From assembly GCF_042652965.1 (NCBI RefSeq), contig NZ_JBHSHL010000033.1:72575-136574 (forward strand): DNA of 64,000 bases, written 5' to 3'. The notes under the pieces are model-generated. The model was not told the DNA's origin. It saw only the letters and a program-made list of their open reading frames with translations, and searched no databases. Every line of letters begins with the position of its first letter. Position 1 is the first letter of the stretch. The position numbers and the translations under genes are program-made. Shown here piece by piece: positions 1-9,329 of the stretch. This DNA is from Filifactor villosus. GTDB taxonomy: Bacteria > Bacillota > Clostridia > Peptostreptococcales > Filifactoraceae.

Positions 1-39
1 AACGGAGTGTTGTTCAAGGACATTGCGGAAAGAGAGTAG
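1..39 (+). CDS. def: Peptide deformylase, C-terminal end only
   Basis: Only the last 12 codons are present, reading NGVLFKDIAERE before a TAG stop. This matches the conserved tail of bacterial peptide deformylases, where HLNGVLF-D follows the metal-binding HExxH helix. The enzyme removes the N-formyl group from nascent proteins. Its position 8 bases before fmt is the classic def-fmt arrangement, so the two are probably cotranscribed. The identification rests on a very short peptide plus context. Confidence 0.75.
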   Translation, partial: NGVLFKDIAERE

Positions 40-47
40 GTAGTTCT

Positions 48-992
48 ATGAGACTGATATTTATGGGGACTCCCGAATTTGCGGTCTCTTCTTTGGAGGT
101 GCTGCACGAGAGGGGAGATGAGGTCCTTCTTGTAATCTCACAGATGGACAAGCCCAAGGGAAGGGGTAAGAAGATGATGCCGACCCCTGTAAAGCAGAGG
201 GCTTTGGAACTGGGTTTTCCTGTCTATCAGCCCGAGAAGATTAAATCTGATGAAGCCCTTGAGAAGCTTCGATCCCTAAAGCCCGATGTGATCGTCGTCA
301 CCGCCTACGGACAGATCCTGTCCAAGGAGGTGCTGGAAGTGCCGAAGTACGGTTGTATCAATGTACACGCCTCGCTCTTACCCGAGTACAGGGGGGCGGC
401 TCCCATGCAGTTTGCCTTGATGGAGGGACGCAAGAAGACGGGAGTCACGACGATGATGATGGACGAGGGTTTGGATACGGGAGATATGCTCGACAAGATT
501 GAGGTGGAGATTGAAGAAGGCGAAACGCTCTCCACCTTGGAACGAAAGCTCTCCACAGCGGGAAAAATTGCTCTCCATCGCACCTTGAAGAAACTTGAGG
601 ACCTCGGTACAGAAATCGAAAGGCAGAAACAGGAGGATGAGAAGTCGAGTTATGCCTCTCTTTTGACCAAGGAGATGGGGATTATTCCTTGGGAAAAGAC
701 GGCCGAGGAAATCGACTGTCTGATCCGTGCCGTAGAAGGTTGGCCTTCGGCAACCACCTATTATCGAGGGGACAAGGTCAAGCTCTTTGGAGTACAGAAG
801 ACCGGAAAGAAGAACAAAGGACATCGGTTTGGAGAAATCGTGGAAGTAAAAAAAGATGCCATCTTCGTTGCAACGGGAAATGAGATCGTAAGAATCGATG
901 AGGTCCAGTTTCCGAATAAGAAGAGGATGAAGGTGGACGACTACCTGAGGGGAAACGTGATCGAAGAGGGAGTTATACTCGGAAGAGAATAG
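48..992 (+). CDS. fmt: Methionyl-tRNA formyltransferase
   Basis: This cytosolic enzyme formylates the amino group of initiator Met-tRNA using 10-formyl-tetrahydrofolate. The 314 residues are the usual length. The N-terminal Rossmann-like formyltransferase domain (about 1-190) opens with RLIFMGTPEFAV and carries the signature INVHASLLPEYRGAAP. The expected catalytic residues are Asn105, His107 and Asp143 (GLDTGD). The rest is the C-terminal tRNA-binding domain with the WPSATTYY segment. The ATG follows a GAGTAGGTAG stretch and lies just downstream of def. Confidence 0.97.
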   Translation: MRLIFMGTPEFAVSSLEVLHERGDEVLLVISQMDKPKGRGKKMMPTPVKQRALELGFPVYQPEKIKSDEALEKLRSLKPDVIVVTAYGQILSKEVLEVPKYGCINVHASLLPEYRGAAPMQFALMEGRKKTGVTTMMMDEGLDTGDMLDKIEVEIEEGETLSTLERKLSTAGKIALHRTLKKLEDLGTEIERQKQEDEKSSYASLLTKEMGIIPWEKTAEEIDCLIRAVEGWPSATTYYRGDKVKLFGVQKTGKKNKGHRFGEIVEVKKDAIFVATGNEIVRIDEVQFPNKKRMKVDDYLRGNVIEEGVILGRE

Positions 993-1256
993 GTGCCGTA
1001 CAAATCTGCGGTCCGAAAAGAAAGAGTTTTGCGGGGAGAACGACAGCTTCTTCCCGAAACGGAACAAATTCCGAGAAAAAGAGAGCCGGATGTTGATTGG
1101 CGGATACGATACAGTTGTTCCGATGACGGATACTGTTTAATCGTGGATGTGCTCCGGACTTATAAAGGGCTTTCTTCTCGAAATGCTTCCGGCTTTATTC
1201 GATGAGGGTAGCGGAACTATCTGGTAAAGTTTCTTGAGTTAAGGAAAGGAAGGGTG
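993..1256. other. Gap between fmt and the zinc peptidase gene
   Basis: A 70-codon frame with a GTG start directly abuts the fmt stop (993-1205). Its product is arginine-rich, has no recognisable motif and no good Shine-Dalgarno, so I do not call it a gene. AAGGAAAGGAAGG just before 1257 is the ribosome site of the next gene. The gap is short enough for fmt and the peptidase gene to share a transcript. Confidence 0.4.
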
Positions 1257-1946
1257 ATGGCATTGTATTACGATCCGACGCTCATATTGCTTCTGCCTGT
1301 GATCTTGCTTACCTTGTATGCGCAAAGCAACATCAAATCAACATATCGAAGATATTTGAGGGTTGCGACATCCAAGGGATATACAGGTTCGGAGGTGGCC
1401 AGGGTCATTCTCAACAACAACGGACTCTCCCATATCGATATCGAAATGGCTCCCGGTATGCTTACGGATCACTACGATCCGAGGCATAAGGTGTTGAGGT
1501 TGTCAAGGGATGTCTATCTTGGAACGGCGATCGCCTCCAATGCGATTGCGGCACATGAGGCGGGACATGCGATCCAGCATGAAGAGGGTTATATTCCGCT
1601 GAGAGTGAGAAATGCCATCGTACCTCTTACACAAATAGCCTCGACTCTTTCGTGGTTGTTTATTATGGGGGGATTGATCTTTTCGTCTCTCCATCATCTG
1701 TTGACGATAGGGATAGCGATGTTCTCGACCGCCGTCTTCTTTCAGATCATTACCCTGCCTGTAGAGTTCGACGCGAGCAGAAGGGCGATCGAAGAACTTG
1801 AAGAAGAAGGTTTTTTGGAAGGAAGTGAGCTCGCAGGAGGGAAACAGGTCCTCGATGCTGCAGCACTGACCTATATTGCTGCAACGGCAAGTGCAATGGT
1901 TCAACTGATAAGACTGCTGTTTATTCGCAACAGAAGAAGAAATTAG
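1257..1946 (+). CDS. Membrane zinc metallopeptidase, YugP family
   Basis: The 229-residue protein resembles the YugP/Zn_peptidase_2 family, which often lies downstream of def-fmt in Firmicutes. An N-terminal membrane segment (about 8-22) is followed by NIKSTY, a soluble stretch, the zinc motif HEAGH (residues 100-104) and two more hydrophobic segments (about 125-170). FDASRRA lies after these. A distal EF-A-like zinc ligand region is expected by family analogy. The GTG at 1254 also opens the frame, but ATG 1257 is better spaced from AAGGAAAGGAAGG. The substrate is unknown. Confidence 0.88.
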   Translation: MALYYDPTLILLLPVILLTLYAQSNIKSTYRRYLRVATSKGYTGSEVARVILNNNGLSHIDIEMAPGMLTDHYDPRHKVLRLSRDVYLGTAIASNAIAAHEAGHAIQHEEGYIPLRVRNAIVPLTQIASTLSWLFIMGGLIFSSLHHLLTIGIAMFSTAVFFQIITLPVEFDASRRAIEELEEEGFLEGSELAGGKQVLDAAALTYIAATASAMVQLIRLLFIRNRRRN

Positions 1947-1999
1947 AAGAGGAACATTACAAAGAAGATGAAAAAAAAACCTGCCAAAGCGCAGGCTCG

Positions 2000-2170
2000 A
2001 TACTATTCTCGGAAGTGTCGTTATATCTGTTTTGCGACTGCGAAAAGTCGTTTGTTACTATTATCCATTGGAATTGACGGGTTGACATTTTGAGACGCAT
2101 CATCATCCAAATTGTTTTTCGGTAATTGTATATTCTGTATATCCGGTATTTTAAGCGGAGAACAGTACTA
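2000..2170. repeat. Degenerate family A interspersed repeat
   Basis: It opens with ATACTATTCTC and closes with GAGAACAGTACTAT, an imperfect inverted repeat. The interior holds a TTGACATTTT stretch and a TTTTTCGGTAAT segment also seen near 26.3 kb. It lies between the convergent zinc peptidase and polysaccharide deacetylase genes, directly before a better-preserved copy. Its boundaries are approximate, and it may be two overlapping degraded elements. Confidence 0.5.
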
Positions 2171-2256
2171 TCTTCTATGGAGCATGGATCGCTGATATCG
2201 ATCATCTCCAATTGAAGTATGGATATATTTATTCTGCGATTATGAAAATCCGTTTT

Positions 2257-2394
2257 ATACTATTCTCCAATTAGAAGTGTGCTTATATCTACTTTATGAC
2301 TACGAACATCCGTGTTATCTTCGGTTGAGTACAGGTTTCTGATGTCCATAGCTCAAATGAATAATAGTATTATCTTCTAATTGGAGAATAGTAT
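2257..2394. repeat. Family A repeat with 21-bp perfect terminal inverted repeats
   Basis: The first 21 bases (2257-2277, beginning ATACTATTCTCC) are the exact reverse complement of 2374-2394 (ending GGAGAATAGTAT). A second internal end, AATAATAGTAT, lies near 2360-2370, so one element may have gained a duplicated end. No coding frame is present. The layout is that of a miniature inverted-repeat element. It sits between convergent genes. Confidence 0.75.
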
Positions 2395-2499
2395 TGCCTC
2401 CGCTGAAACACAAATCGCCGATATCAATAACTCGAATAAATACGGTATCACCTGTCCGTATTGACACTGTGAGAGGAGTAACCTCGACTCTCTACCTTC

Positions 2500-3411
2500 C
2501 TACTTTTTTGTGGGCGAAAGTTCAAACTCGCCGTGTTGTTCCGGCGGGGGAGTTGTGATCACTGCGCTTGGAACTTCATCCTTCACTTGTTCAGGATCAG
2601 CTCCCTTGAAGAACTCCTGCATTTGAGAATTCGGATCGGAAGAAACAATCTTTTTAAACTCTTCAAAACTCATCGTTCCCGAAACATTGTATCGGGGGAT
2701 TTCCAGTTTGTTCGTTTTTTGAGTTACGCGTCCCGGTTGGACGGTCACTGCCATACGAACTCCCACGGACTTCAAAACGTTTTTGATGCCCTGATTGTAA
2801 GCACCGTAGGGGTAAGAAAAGGCATAGGTGGAATAACCCATAACGGAAAGGGTAGAACTTGCCTTTGTAAAGTCTTGGAACAGGGTATCTGTGGTCGAAG
2901 AGAGAAGGGCGGAGCGGTTATCCGGAGTAAGGAAGTGCAGATCCCAAGTATGGGACTGAAAATCGAAGATATCCCTCATCTCCTTCATCTCATCTACGCT
3001 GCAATGCGGAAATCGGTCCTTGGCTGAAAACTCAGAACGTGTCGAAATCCCTGATACGATGGGGAACTGAGTTGCTTTCATAGAGTATTTTTTCAAAATA
3101 GGGTAAGCGATTTCGTAGTTGCTTCTGTAACCGTCATCCATTGTAATTACGACCGTCTTGGCGGGAAGTTTGATCTTTCCGTCGATAAAGTCTTCCAATT
3201 GCTTCAAATGAATGGTAGTATAGCCGTTCTCATAAAGGTAGAACATCTGCCTTTCAAAGTTGGCACGGGATACCGTCGGGGAGCTTACATTATCATCATC
3301 GGTAAAATGATGATACATCAAGACAGGAACTCCTGTATAGTTGACATTGGCGAAGCTCGCTTGTGGCAATATCAAAAACAGACAGAGCATAAACAACAAT
3401 TTTTTCTTCAT
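2500..3411 (-). CDS. Secreted polysaccharide deacetylase (NodB domain)
   Basis: The 303-residue protein has a signal peptide (KKKLLFMLCLFLILPQASFA) and then a carbohydrate-esterase-4 domain that probably deacetylates peptidoglycan or another surface glycan. It opens with PVLMYHHF. Motif 1 is TMDDGY (Asp92, Asp93) and motif 2 is SHTWDLH (His154, His159), with FSYPYGAYN as motif 3. A short proline-rich tail follows. ATG 3411 has AGGAGG 8 bases upstream. It is preceded by an unusually long untranslated region (3412-3965). It converges on the zinc peptidase gene. Confidence 0.92.
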   Translation of the reverse strand: MKKKLLFMLCLFLILPQASFANVNYTGVPVLMYHHFTDDDNVSSPTVSRANFERQMFYLYENGYTTIHLKQLEDFIDGKIKLPAKTVVITMDDGYRSNYEIAYPILKKYSMKATQFPIVSGISTRSEFSAKDRFPHCSVDEMKEMRDIFDFQSHTWDLHFLTPDNRSALLSSTTDTLFQDFTKASSTLSVMGYSTYAFSYPYGAYNQGIKNVLKSVGVRMAVTVQPGRVTQKTNKLEIPRYNVSGTMSFEEFKKIVSSDPNSQMQEFFKGADPEQVKDEVPSAVITTPPPEQHGEFELSPTKK

Positions 3412-3965
3412 AAACCAATCCTCCTGAGTATTTTCTGAAACAAGATCAGAGTTCTTGAAAAGGTTCGCGTGGTTCTTTGGATCGAGAGAAAGGCTTTATT
3501 TCTCGAACCCGGGCGTTAAACGAGCTTATGTAAGAAAGCCCGAGCCGTCTTTTTCGTGAGCCTTTGTCGATCTCCCAAACCCTTGTCTATAAGTAAGTTT
3601 GGATACCGTCATCTGTTGAATACCCGCTTATCTGTACAAGGGTTTTTCTTCGACACGGGCCCCGGATATCAAAGTGAAAAACAAAGAACGAAAACTCTGC
3701 CTCCGTAAACAAGCAAAGCTTGCGACAGGTTGAAAACCAACGCAAACCCCAAGGGAGAACACAGTAACTCAGCTCCGTTTTTTACTTTCATTCATCCGAA
3801 AGGACTTACGACTTGTACCCATACATACTATACATTTTGTTAGGTGTTGGTATTAACATAGAACCGGATGGAAGAACCTCAGCATCTGTTACATCATATG
3901 AACTGATTATATCACGAATTTAAGAGGAAGGGTATTACAGTTTGATAAAAAAGGAGAGAAGTTTA
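3412..3965 (-). ncRNA. Candidate structured leader RNA before the deacetylase gene
   Basis: This 550-base gap has no convincing ORF. Read on the minus strand, a TATAAT lies near 3895-3920. Several helices follow: a 10-bp perfect pair AAACCCTTGT/ACAAGGGTTT enclosing about 50 bases (near 3584-3650), GCTCGGGC pairing with GCCCGGGT (near 3508-3545), and CGAGAAA with TTTCTCTCG. I cannot match it to tmRNA, RNase P RNA, SRP RNA, T-box, c-di-GMP or ydaO elements. It could be a long 5' leader or a separate small RNA. Confidence 0.35.
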
Positions 3966-4004
3966 TACAAAAAAAGAAACACTCTTAAAATAAAGAGTGT
4001 TTCT
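3966..4004 (-). terminator. Terminator of the NlpC/P60 gene
   Basis: AAGAAACACTCTT and AAAGAGTGTTTCTT form a 13-bp stem with a 5-base loop. On the minus strand it is followed by a T run. It begins 11 bases after the stop codon of the hydrolase gene. Confidence 0.85.
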
Positions 4005-4014
4005 TGAGATTATC

Positions 4015-5244
4015 CTAATAACTCACGCGTCTACCGCAGATAAAGTTTCTTCTGCTACTCAAAGAAGCGACACTGACCCTTTTTCCCGGGCTGGGTGCAT
4101 GGATGAACTGGTCGTTTCCGATGTAGATTCCTACATGTCCGGGGAAGCAGACCAAGTCTCCCGGTTTCAAATTACTTCTGGAAACTCTCTCGCCCACACC
4201 GGCTTGAGCACCGGAAGTACGCGGAAGATAGATTCCCTTCTTCCTAAATACATATTGGGTAAAGCCGCTACAATCGAATCCTCTAGGGCTTGTTCCTCCC
4301 CATACATAAGGAGTACCCAAATAGTTGAAGGCCGTGGACACAATACCCGATACCTTCGGCTTGGTACCGTATTCAATGATCCTGGGCTCTGCCGCCACAA
4401 GAACTTTTTCAAAGACGACATCCTCGGACACGACTTCTCCGTTGATCATTCGGATGCGACTGTGTATTTCTTTTTTACCCGCAGAACCTTCAGACTTTAC
4501 TCTGGTTCTTCCTTCAGTAAGATTGGAATTCTTAACTTTTTTAACAGTCGGTTTTATTTTGACGGTACCCAACTCTTCATATTCAAGAGCAACGTCAATC
4601 AAAGGCTTGACCTTCGCATTGCTTCCGCTTCTCTCCAAGCTGCCTCGAACGAGGGTGGAACGTGAAGCGCTCGCAAGGTATACCGGCTGTGCCAGGGAAG
4701 CGACTGCTTCAGAACGGTCGAAGATCATATTGACCGGAATCAAAGGCATTTCAACAACTTTTACATCCTGAACGAAAGACACCTTTGCACCCTTCTTAAA
4801 GTTCATATAAGGAGCTTTGATTTTATCCAAGACGGTTTGAGCGGCATCGTCCGTATCAAGAGCCATAATAAAACGATTGTCGGACTTAATAAGATGGGCA
4901 GGAGCATAGACATCGAGGTTTTCGATGATCCGGTTCTTCAAAATGTCCTCCGAAGTCAATTCTACACCTGCAAGGCGACCTTTTTGGTAATCGAGATTCA
5001 ACTCATATTGAATGTTTTCTCCATATTCCTGTTGGAGAGCTGCTTTTACCAGTTCGTGAAGGTTATCTCCATCCTTTATATTTTTCACGAAGCCCACAGG
5101 CCTTCCGTTTGCGTTGACCTGATACCCGTATCCGGGCTGATAAATCAACAAGAACGCCGAGATTGCAATACAAGAAATTGCTACAATCGACATTAATGGA
5201 TTTAACCACAACGCAGAAGATAGTTTTCTAAATTGAGTATCCAT
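4015..5244 (-). CDS. Cell-wall hydrolase with G5 and NlpC/P60 domains
   Basis: The 409-residue exported protein probably cleaves peptide stems of peptidoglycan. A transmembrane or uncleaved signal anchor spans about 15-35. A YQPGYGYQVNANGRPVG segment and an unassigned region follow, then a G5-like domain (about 218-294, with VKIKPTVKKVKN and GEVVSEDVVFEKV). The C-terminal NlpC/P60 domain has TPYVWGGTSPRGFDCSGF (catalytic Cys325), GHVGIYIG (His370) and HAPSPG (His382). ATG 5244 follows GGAGG. A perfect WalR-type box lies upstream. Confidence 0.95.
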   Translation of the reverse strand: MDTQFRKLSSALWLNPLMSIVAISCIAISAFLLIYQPGYGYQVNANGRPVGFVKNIKDGDNLHELVKAALQQEYGENIQYELNLDYQKGRLAGVELTSEDILKNRIIENLDVYAPAHLIKSDNRFIMALDTDDAAQTVLDKIKAPYMNFKKGAKVSFVQDVKVVEMPLIPVNMIFDRSEAVASLAQPVYLASASRSTLVRGSLERSGSNAKVKPLIDVALEYEELGTVKIKPTVKKVKNSNLTEGRTRVKSEGSAGKKEIHSRIRMINGEVVSEDVVFEKVLVAAEPRIIEYGTKPKVSGIVSTAFNYLGTPYVWGGTSPRGFDCSGFTQYVFRKKGIYLPRTSGAQAGVGERVSRSNLKPGDLVCFPGHVGIYIGNDQFIHAPSPGKRVSVASLSSRRNFICGRRVSY

Positions 5245-5907
5245 ACATATCCTCCAAATGACATCCTACATTCCATTTCTGACCTACACGGTCGGTCGTA
5301 CTTAATCTTAACTGGTCCTATTATAACAACAAAATTCATAAAAGAAAAGGATTTCGTTACAAAAAGGTTACAAGAACGATCGGACCGCGAAATCAGGATG
5401 CTATATAAACATTGAAATTTGAATATTTTTATAGGATATATCTTTTTTGAAGTTTACAATATTTTTACAAAAAATCCTAAGACGAAGGAGAGAAAATCAA
5501 AGACAAAAAGAGTATAGTCTTCTTTAAGCAATGAGGTGTTGATGTCAAAGTTTTCTGATGGTCTATAAATAAAACGATTCTTTTGTTTTTGGATCGAAGG
5601 TTTCAACGACGATTCCGTAAGGGTGTTATTGAACCGTACGGGTTTATCTATAATTGGATCACCCAAGGGATTGCAATTTGATGTGAAATCCGGTTTTTGA
5701 AAAGAAAGAGGAAGAAAAAATTTAAGAGATTTTTAATATTTTTTTAGTGGATTTTTGATAAAATCTATGCTATCATTAACGTATGATTGTATTAAATAAT
5801 TAGAACAATATATTATACAGGCAAGAGCTGTTGTACTTTCTTCGTTTGGTTTGAAGGGAGTTCCAAAAAATTGAGATTACAGCTTTTTTGCGGAAAGGAA
5901 GGACAGT
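5245..5907. other. AT-rich divergent region between the NlpC/P60 gene and the export operon
   Basis: It holds the minus-strand promoter and WalR-like box of the hydrolase (5320-5372) and an AT-rich stretch (5405-5810) with long T and A runs. The leader of the adaptor gene ends with GGAAAGGAAGG before 5908. No ORF, repeat-family copy or clear terminator was seen. A plus-strand promoter probably lies around 5750-5790 but cannot be fixed. Confidence 0.5.
5320..5372 (-). promoter_or_regulatory. Promoter with perfect WalR-like box, NlpC/P60 gene
   Basis: On the minus strand, TGTAAC-CTTTT-TGTAAC (5356-5372) fits the WalR consensus TGTWAH-N5-TGTWAH exactly. A TATAAT -10 lies at 5320-5325, about 30 bases further on, with a weak -35 between them. 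This is the layout expected for an activated promoter. The consensus is from the B. subtilis regulator of cell-wall hydrolases. Its use here is inferred. Confidence 0.6.
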
Positions 5908-7380
5908 ATGACAAAAGAAAATGCAAAGAATGGGGTTCTAAAGACGAATGAGAGGTCCGAAATGCCTTCTTCCGAACTTCAAAAACTTCCGGATAATGCA
6001 ATCGGGATCATCCGTAACGAAGCCGATACAAAGAAGGAAGAAAAGGCGGAAAAGCCTAAACGAAGAAGGAAACGCGGAAAGAAGAAGTATATTTTCCTTG
6101 CTCTTCTTCTTGTCGCGGGAGCAGGTTTTTGGTTTACAAAAGACAGATTCTTCAAACCCAAAGAGATCCTGCCTTCGGTAACCGAGGCACAGGTGGAGAA
6201 CCGAGATATTGAGGATACGGTTGTTATAGAAGGTCCGGTGCAAGGTTCGGAAACCGCGGAGGTGACTTCTCCGATCAACAGTGAGATCATCAAAATCAAC
6301 GTCAAAGAGGGTGATTATGTAACCAAGGGGCAGGTGCTTGCGGTTCTTGACGGCAAGGATATGAATAACGAGATCCGTCAGGCGGAGCAAAGATTGCAGC
6401 TTTCAAGGATGACGATGCAGGAGAGTGTCGAGAAAGAACAGCACCGTTATGATACCGCACTGATCGCAGTGGAAGATGCGAAGAGAAAAGCGGAACAGAA
6501 CAAGAGTTTGTTTGAGGCGGGAGCCTTGTCGGAAGAAGAGTACAGACTGTCGGTTGATGAGCTTGAACGCGCCCAAAATGCACTGTCGGAATTTAACATA
6601 GTCAACGGCAAGGTTGTTGCCTCGGAGGCACAGAAGAAGAGTATTCAGGTCGATTCCAACGCAATCGAAATGAAGCGTCAGGACTTACAGAAACTTGTGA
6701 TCAAAAGTCCAATCAACGGAACGATCACAAGGGTTAACGCAAGGCTCGGACGTTATGCCAACGATACGGAGAACAAGGCTGCAATGTTTGTAATCGAAGA
6801 CCTGGAGCAATTGAACATGAAGGTGAGGGTGCCCGAAAATCAGATTGGAAAGGTTCGGATAGGTCAAAATGTCAATATTACCGCCAATATTTTGGGAGAA
6901 GATATTCTTAGCGGAGTGGTGGACAGTATTGCACCTTCGGGAGAAGATAAGGATGGAAACGGAACGCAGAAGGTCATCCCTATAACGATTCGAATCACCG
7001 GCAAAAACAGCAAGATGATTCCGGGAGTCAATGCAAAGGCCAAGATCATGATCGAATCGCGTAAGGGTGTACTTTCCATCCCGGGTGAGGCGATCCAATC
7101 CGACTTTGAGAGCAACAATAAGGTGGTCTATAAGATTATGGAAGATAATACCCTAAAGAAGGTGGAGATCAAGACGGGATTGGAGGACGTCTTTTACAGT
7201 GAAGTGCTGGAGGGAGATCTCAAGGTCGGAGACAGGTTGGTTCGAAACAGTGAAACCCCTTTGAGTGAAGGAATGAAGGTTGAGATAAGCACGGATACAA
7301 AAGAAGGCACGACGAATAATTCGGGAGAAATAGCGGAAGAAGCCGCGGGAACAGAAGAAGGTGGAACAGATGCCGAATAA
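5908..7380 (+). CDS. Efflux adaptor of the HlyD/MacA type
   Basis: The 490-residue protein links an ABC permease to the outside in MacAB-like exporters. A charged cytoplasmic N-terminus (KPKRRRKRGKKK) precedes one membrane helix (about 61-77). Next come a barrel-sandwich hybrid half (VTSPINSEIIKINVKEGDYVTKG), a coiled-coil hairpin (about 150-255), the second half (VIKSPINGTITRVNARLG) and beta-barrel domains. The tail is acidic and Ser/Thr/Glu-rich. ATG 5908 has GGAAAGGAAGG upstream. It overlaps the ATPase gene by 11 bases. Confidence 0.93.
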   Translation: MTKENAKNGVLKTNERSEMPSSELQKLPDNAIGIIRNEADTKKEEKAEKPKRRRKRGKKKYIFLALLLVAGAGFWFTKDRFFKPKEILPSVTEAQVENRDIEDTVVIEGPVQGSETAEVTSPINSEIIKINVKEGDYVTKGQVLAVLDGKDMNNEIRQAEQRLQLSRMTMQESVEKEQHRYDTALIAVEDAKRKAEQNKSLFEAGALSEEEYRLSVDELERAQNALSEFNIVNGKVVASEAQKKSIQVDSNAIEMKRQDLQKLVIKSPINGTITRVNARLGRYANDTENKAAMFVIEDLEQLNMKVRVPENQIGKVRIGQNVNITANILGEDILSGVVDSIAPSGEDKDGNGTQKVIPITIRITGKNSKMIPGVNAKAKIMIESRKGVLSIPGEAIQSDFESNNKVVYKIMEDNTLKKVEIKTGLEDVFYSEVLEGDLKVGDRLVRNSETPLSEGMKVEISTDTKEGTTNNSGEIAEEAAGTEEGGTDAE

Positions 7381-8113
7381 TCAGAAGAACCTTGGCGAGC
7401 AAAGACCCATAGTCATCAAGGTGGAGTCCTTGTGCAAGGTGTATCAGATGGGAGATATTGAGGTCAATGCCTTGCGTGACATCGATTTGGAGATAAGGCA
7501 GGGAGAATTTGTCGCCATTATGGGGACTTCGGGTTCGGGAAAGTCCACATTGATGAACATCTTAGGCTGCTTGGACAGGGCGACGAGCGGGAACTATTAT
7601 TTGGAAGGGATCGACATCAGGGATAAGACGGATAATGAACTTTCCGAGATCCGAAACAGGAAGGTGGGCTTTGTGTTTCAGTCCTTTAACTTGATACCCA
7701 GGACCAGTGCTCTAAAGAATGTCGAACTGCCCATGGTCTATGCGAAGGTGAGGGCGAGGGCGAGAGAAGAAAGAGCAATGGACCTCTTGGACAAGGTGGG
7801 TTTGGCTGAGAGATACGACCATGTCCCCAACGAGTTGTCGGGAGGGCAGAAGCAGAGGGTTGCCATCGCCAGGGCGCTGTCCAACAACCCTTCGATCATC
7901 TTTGCGGACGAGCCTACGGGAGCCTTGGATACCAGATCCTCCGAAGAGATTATGGATATCTTCACCCAATTAAACAGAGAAGGCAACACCGTGATCATCG
8001 TAACCCATGAGCCTGATATTGCAAGCTTTACCGACAGGATCATCACCTTCCGTGACGGAAGAATCATAAGCGATGTTGCAAATGCGAGGAAGGAGGCCGC
8101 CGATGTTAATTAA
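7370..8113 (+). CDS. ABC transporter ATPase, MacB/LolD type
   Basis: The 247-residue ATPase powers the export system. Motifs in order are Walker A GTSGSGKST, the Q-loop at VFQSFNL, signature LSGGQKQRVAIARAL, Walker B IIFADEPTGALD and the H-loop at VTHEP. These are typical of ATPases paired with FtsX-type permeases. A GTG at 7361 also opens the frame, but ATG 7370 is well spaced from AAGGTGG. The gene overlaps both neighbours by 11 bases, implying translational coupling. The substrate is unknown. Confidence 0.95.
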   Translation: MPNNQKNLGEQRPIVIKVESLCKVYQMGDIEVNALRDIDLEIRQGEFVAIMGTSGSGKSTLMNILGCLDRATSGNYYLEGIDIRDKTDNELSEIRNRKVGFVFQSFNLIPRTSALKNVELPMVYAKVRARAREERAMDLLDKVGLAERYDHVPNELSGGQKQRVAIARALSNNPSIIFADEPTGALDTRSSEEIMDIFTQLNREGNTVIIVTHEPDIASFTDRIITFRDGRIISDVANARKEAADVN

Positions 8114-9329
8114 GGAGAGTTTTTTGCTTGCTCTTTCTTCCATAAGGATGAATAAGATGCGTTCCTTTCTCACCATGCTGGGCATCATCATCGGGATCGG
8201 CTCGGTGATCGGCATCAGTTCGATAGGAACGACGATTAAGGCAAGTTTCAGCAAGGAGTTTGAAGCCTTCGGTCTAAACGGGATTGACATCTACCTCAAT
8301 TGGGAAAACGGGGGGCAGGAAGAGACCGCCTACTTTAAGGCGGAAGAGGATTTTCCTGCACTCAGACAGAAGTTCGGAGATAAGATTGTCTATATTGCAC
8401 CCCCGAGCGGAGAGGGATCGACTTCGGAACTTAAGATAAATTCAAAGAACTACAAGCTGAGCTTGAACGGGGTCGATGTCGGTTATCTGTCGACGGTTCC
8501 CAATATGGTGATGGTCAAAGGTCGGATGATCAACGAAGAGGACATAGAAAAACAAAAAGATGTCATCGTTATCGACAAGGACTTTGCCATGGAGGTCTCA
8601 GGCACTACAGATGTCATCGGACAGAGGATTAACGTGAATCTTGACGGCAACCTCAAGGAGATGACGATCGTCGGAGTGTACGAGTTCAAGATCAGTGCCT
8701 TTGCCAGACAGATGGGAGCGGGAAGAAATGGTCAGACGAAGATCAGTTTCGTGCCCTACACCCTGTATGGAAGCAGTTGGACGACGACGTACATCAGTAT
8801 GTATTTAAACAGGGACTACGATATCGAAAAGGTGCAGGCGGAGATCGAGAAGTTCCTCTACGAGATGAAGGAACAGAAGGAAGGGACCTACAAAGTCTAT
8901 TCCGCACAGCAAGAGGCAAATCAGATCAATGAGATTTTAGGGACCCTGTCCTTGGGAATCGGAGCCATCGCGGCGATCTCCCTTTTGGTAGGGGGAATAG
9001 GGATCATGAACATTATGCTCGTGTCCGTCACCGAGCGTACACGCGAGATAGGGATAAGAAAATCCTTGGGAGCCAAGACGGGTAACATCCTTTTTCAGTT
9101 TCTGATAGAGGCCTCCATCCTCTCTCTGATAGGAGGGATTATCGGTATCCTCTTGGGACTTGGAATCGGAAGGATAGGAGCTTATTTTGTCAAGACGAGT
9201 ATGGTCATCGATCCGGTGACGATCATCGGGGCGGTCATTTTCTCTTCGCTGGTAGGTCTGTTCTTCGGCCTGTACCCGGCGAGAAAAGCTGCCAAACTTG
9301 ATCCGATCGAGGCCTTGAGGTATGAGTAA
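8103..9329 (+). CDS. ABC transporter permease, MacB/FtsX type
   Basis: The 408-residue permease has the usual MacB layout. One N-terminal helix in the signature region IRMNKMRSFLTMLGIIIGIG is followed by a large extracellular domain (about 45-275). Three C-terminal helices follow, with VGGIGIMNIMLVSVTERTRE before the second. ATG 8103 lies 7 bases after GGAAGGAGG inside the end of the ATPase gene. With the adaptor and ATPase it forms a complete MacAB-like exporter, possibly for antimicrobial peptides or an envelope molecule. Confidence 0.95.
   Translation: MLIKESFLLALSSIRMNKMRSFLTMLGIIIGIGSVIGISSIGTTIKASFSKEFEAFGLNGIDIYLNWENGGQEETAYFKAEEDFPALRQKFGDKIVYIAPPSGEGSTSELKINSKNYKLSLNGVDVGYLSTVPNMVMVKGRMINEEDIEKQKDVIVIDKDFAMEVSGTTDVIGQRINVNLDGNLKEMTIVGVYEFKISAFARQMGAGRNGQTKISFVPYTLYGSSWTTTYISMYLNRDYDIEKVQAEIEKFLYEMKEQKEGTYKVYSAQQEANQINEILGTLSLGIGAIAAISLLVGGIGIMNIMLVSVTERTREIGIRKSLGAKTGNILFQFLIEASILSLIGGIIGILLGLGIGRIGAYFVKTSMVIDPVTIIGAVIFSSLVGLFFGLYPARKAAKLDPIEALRYE

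Noticed and set aside
993..1205. 70-codon frame starting GTG directly after fmt
   Set aside because: It is arginine-rich with no recognisable motif, no good ribosome site and no family resemblance. It is probably a chance frame in the fmt-peptidase gap.
3500..3700. tmRNA or tRNA resemblance (TTCGACA-like and GGGTTCGA-like strings)
   Set aside because: No acceptor stem, CCA end, tag reading frame or cloverleaf could be built on either strand.
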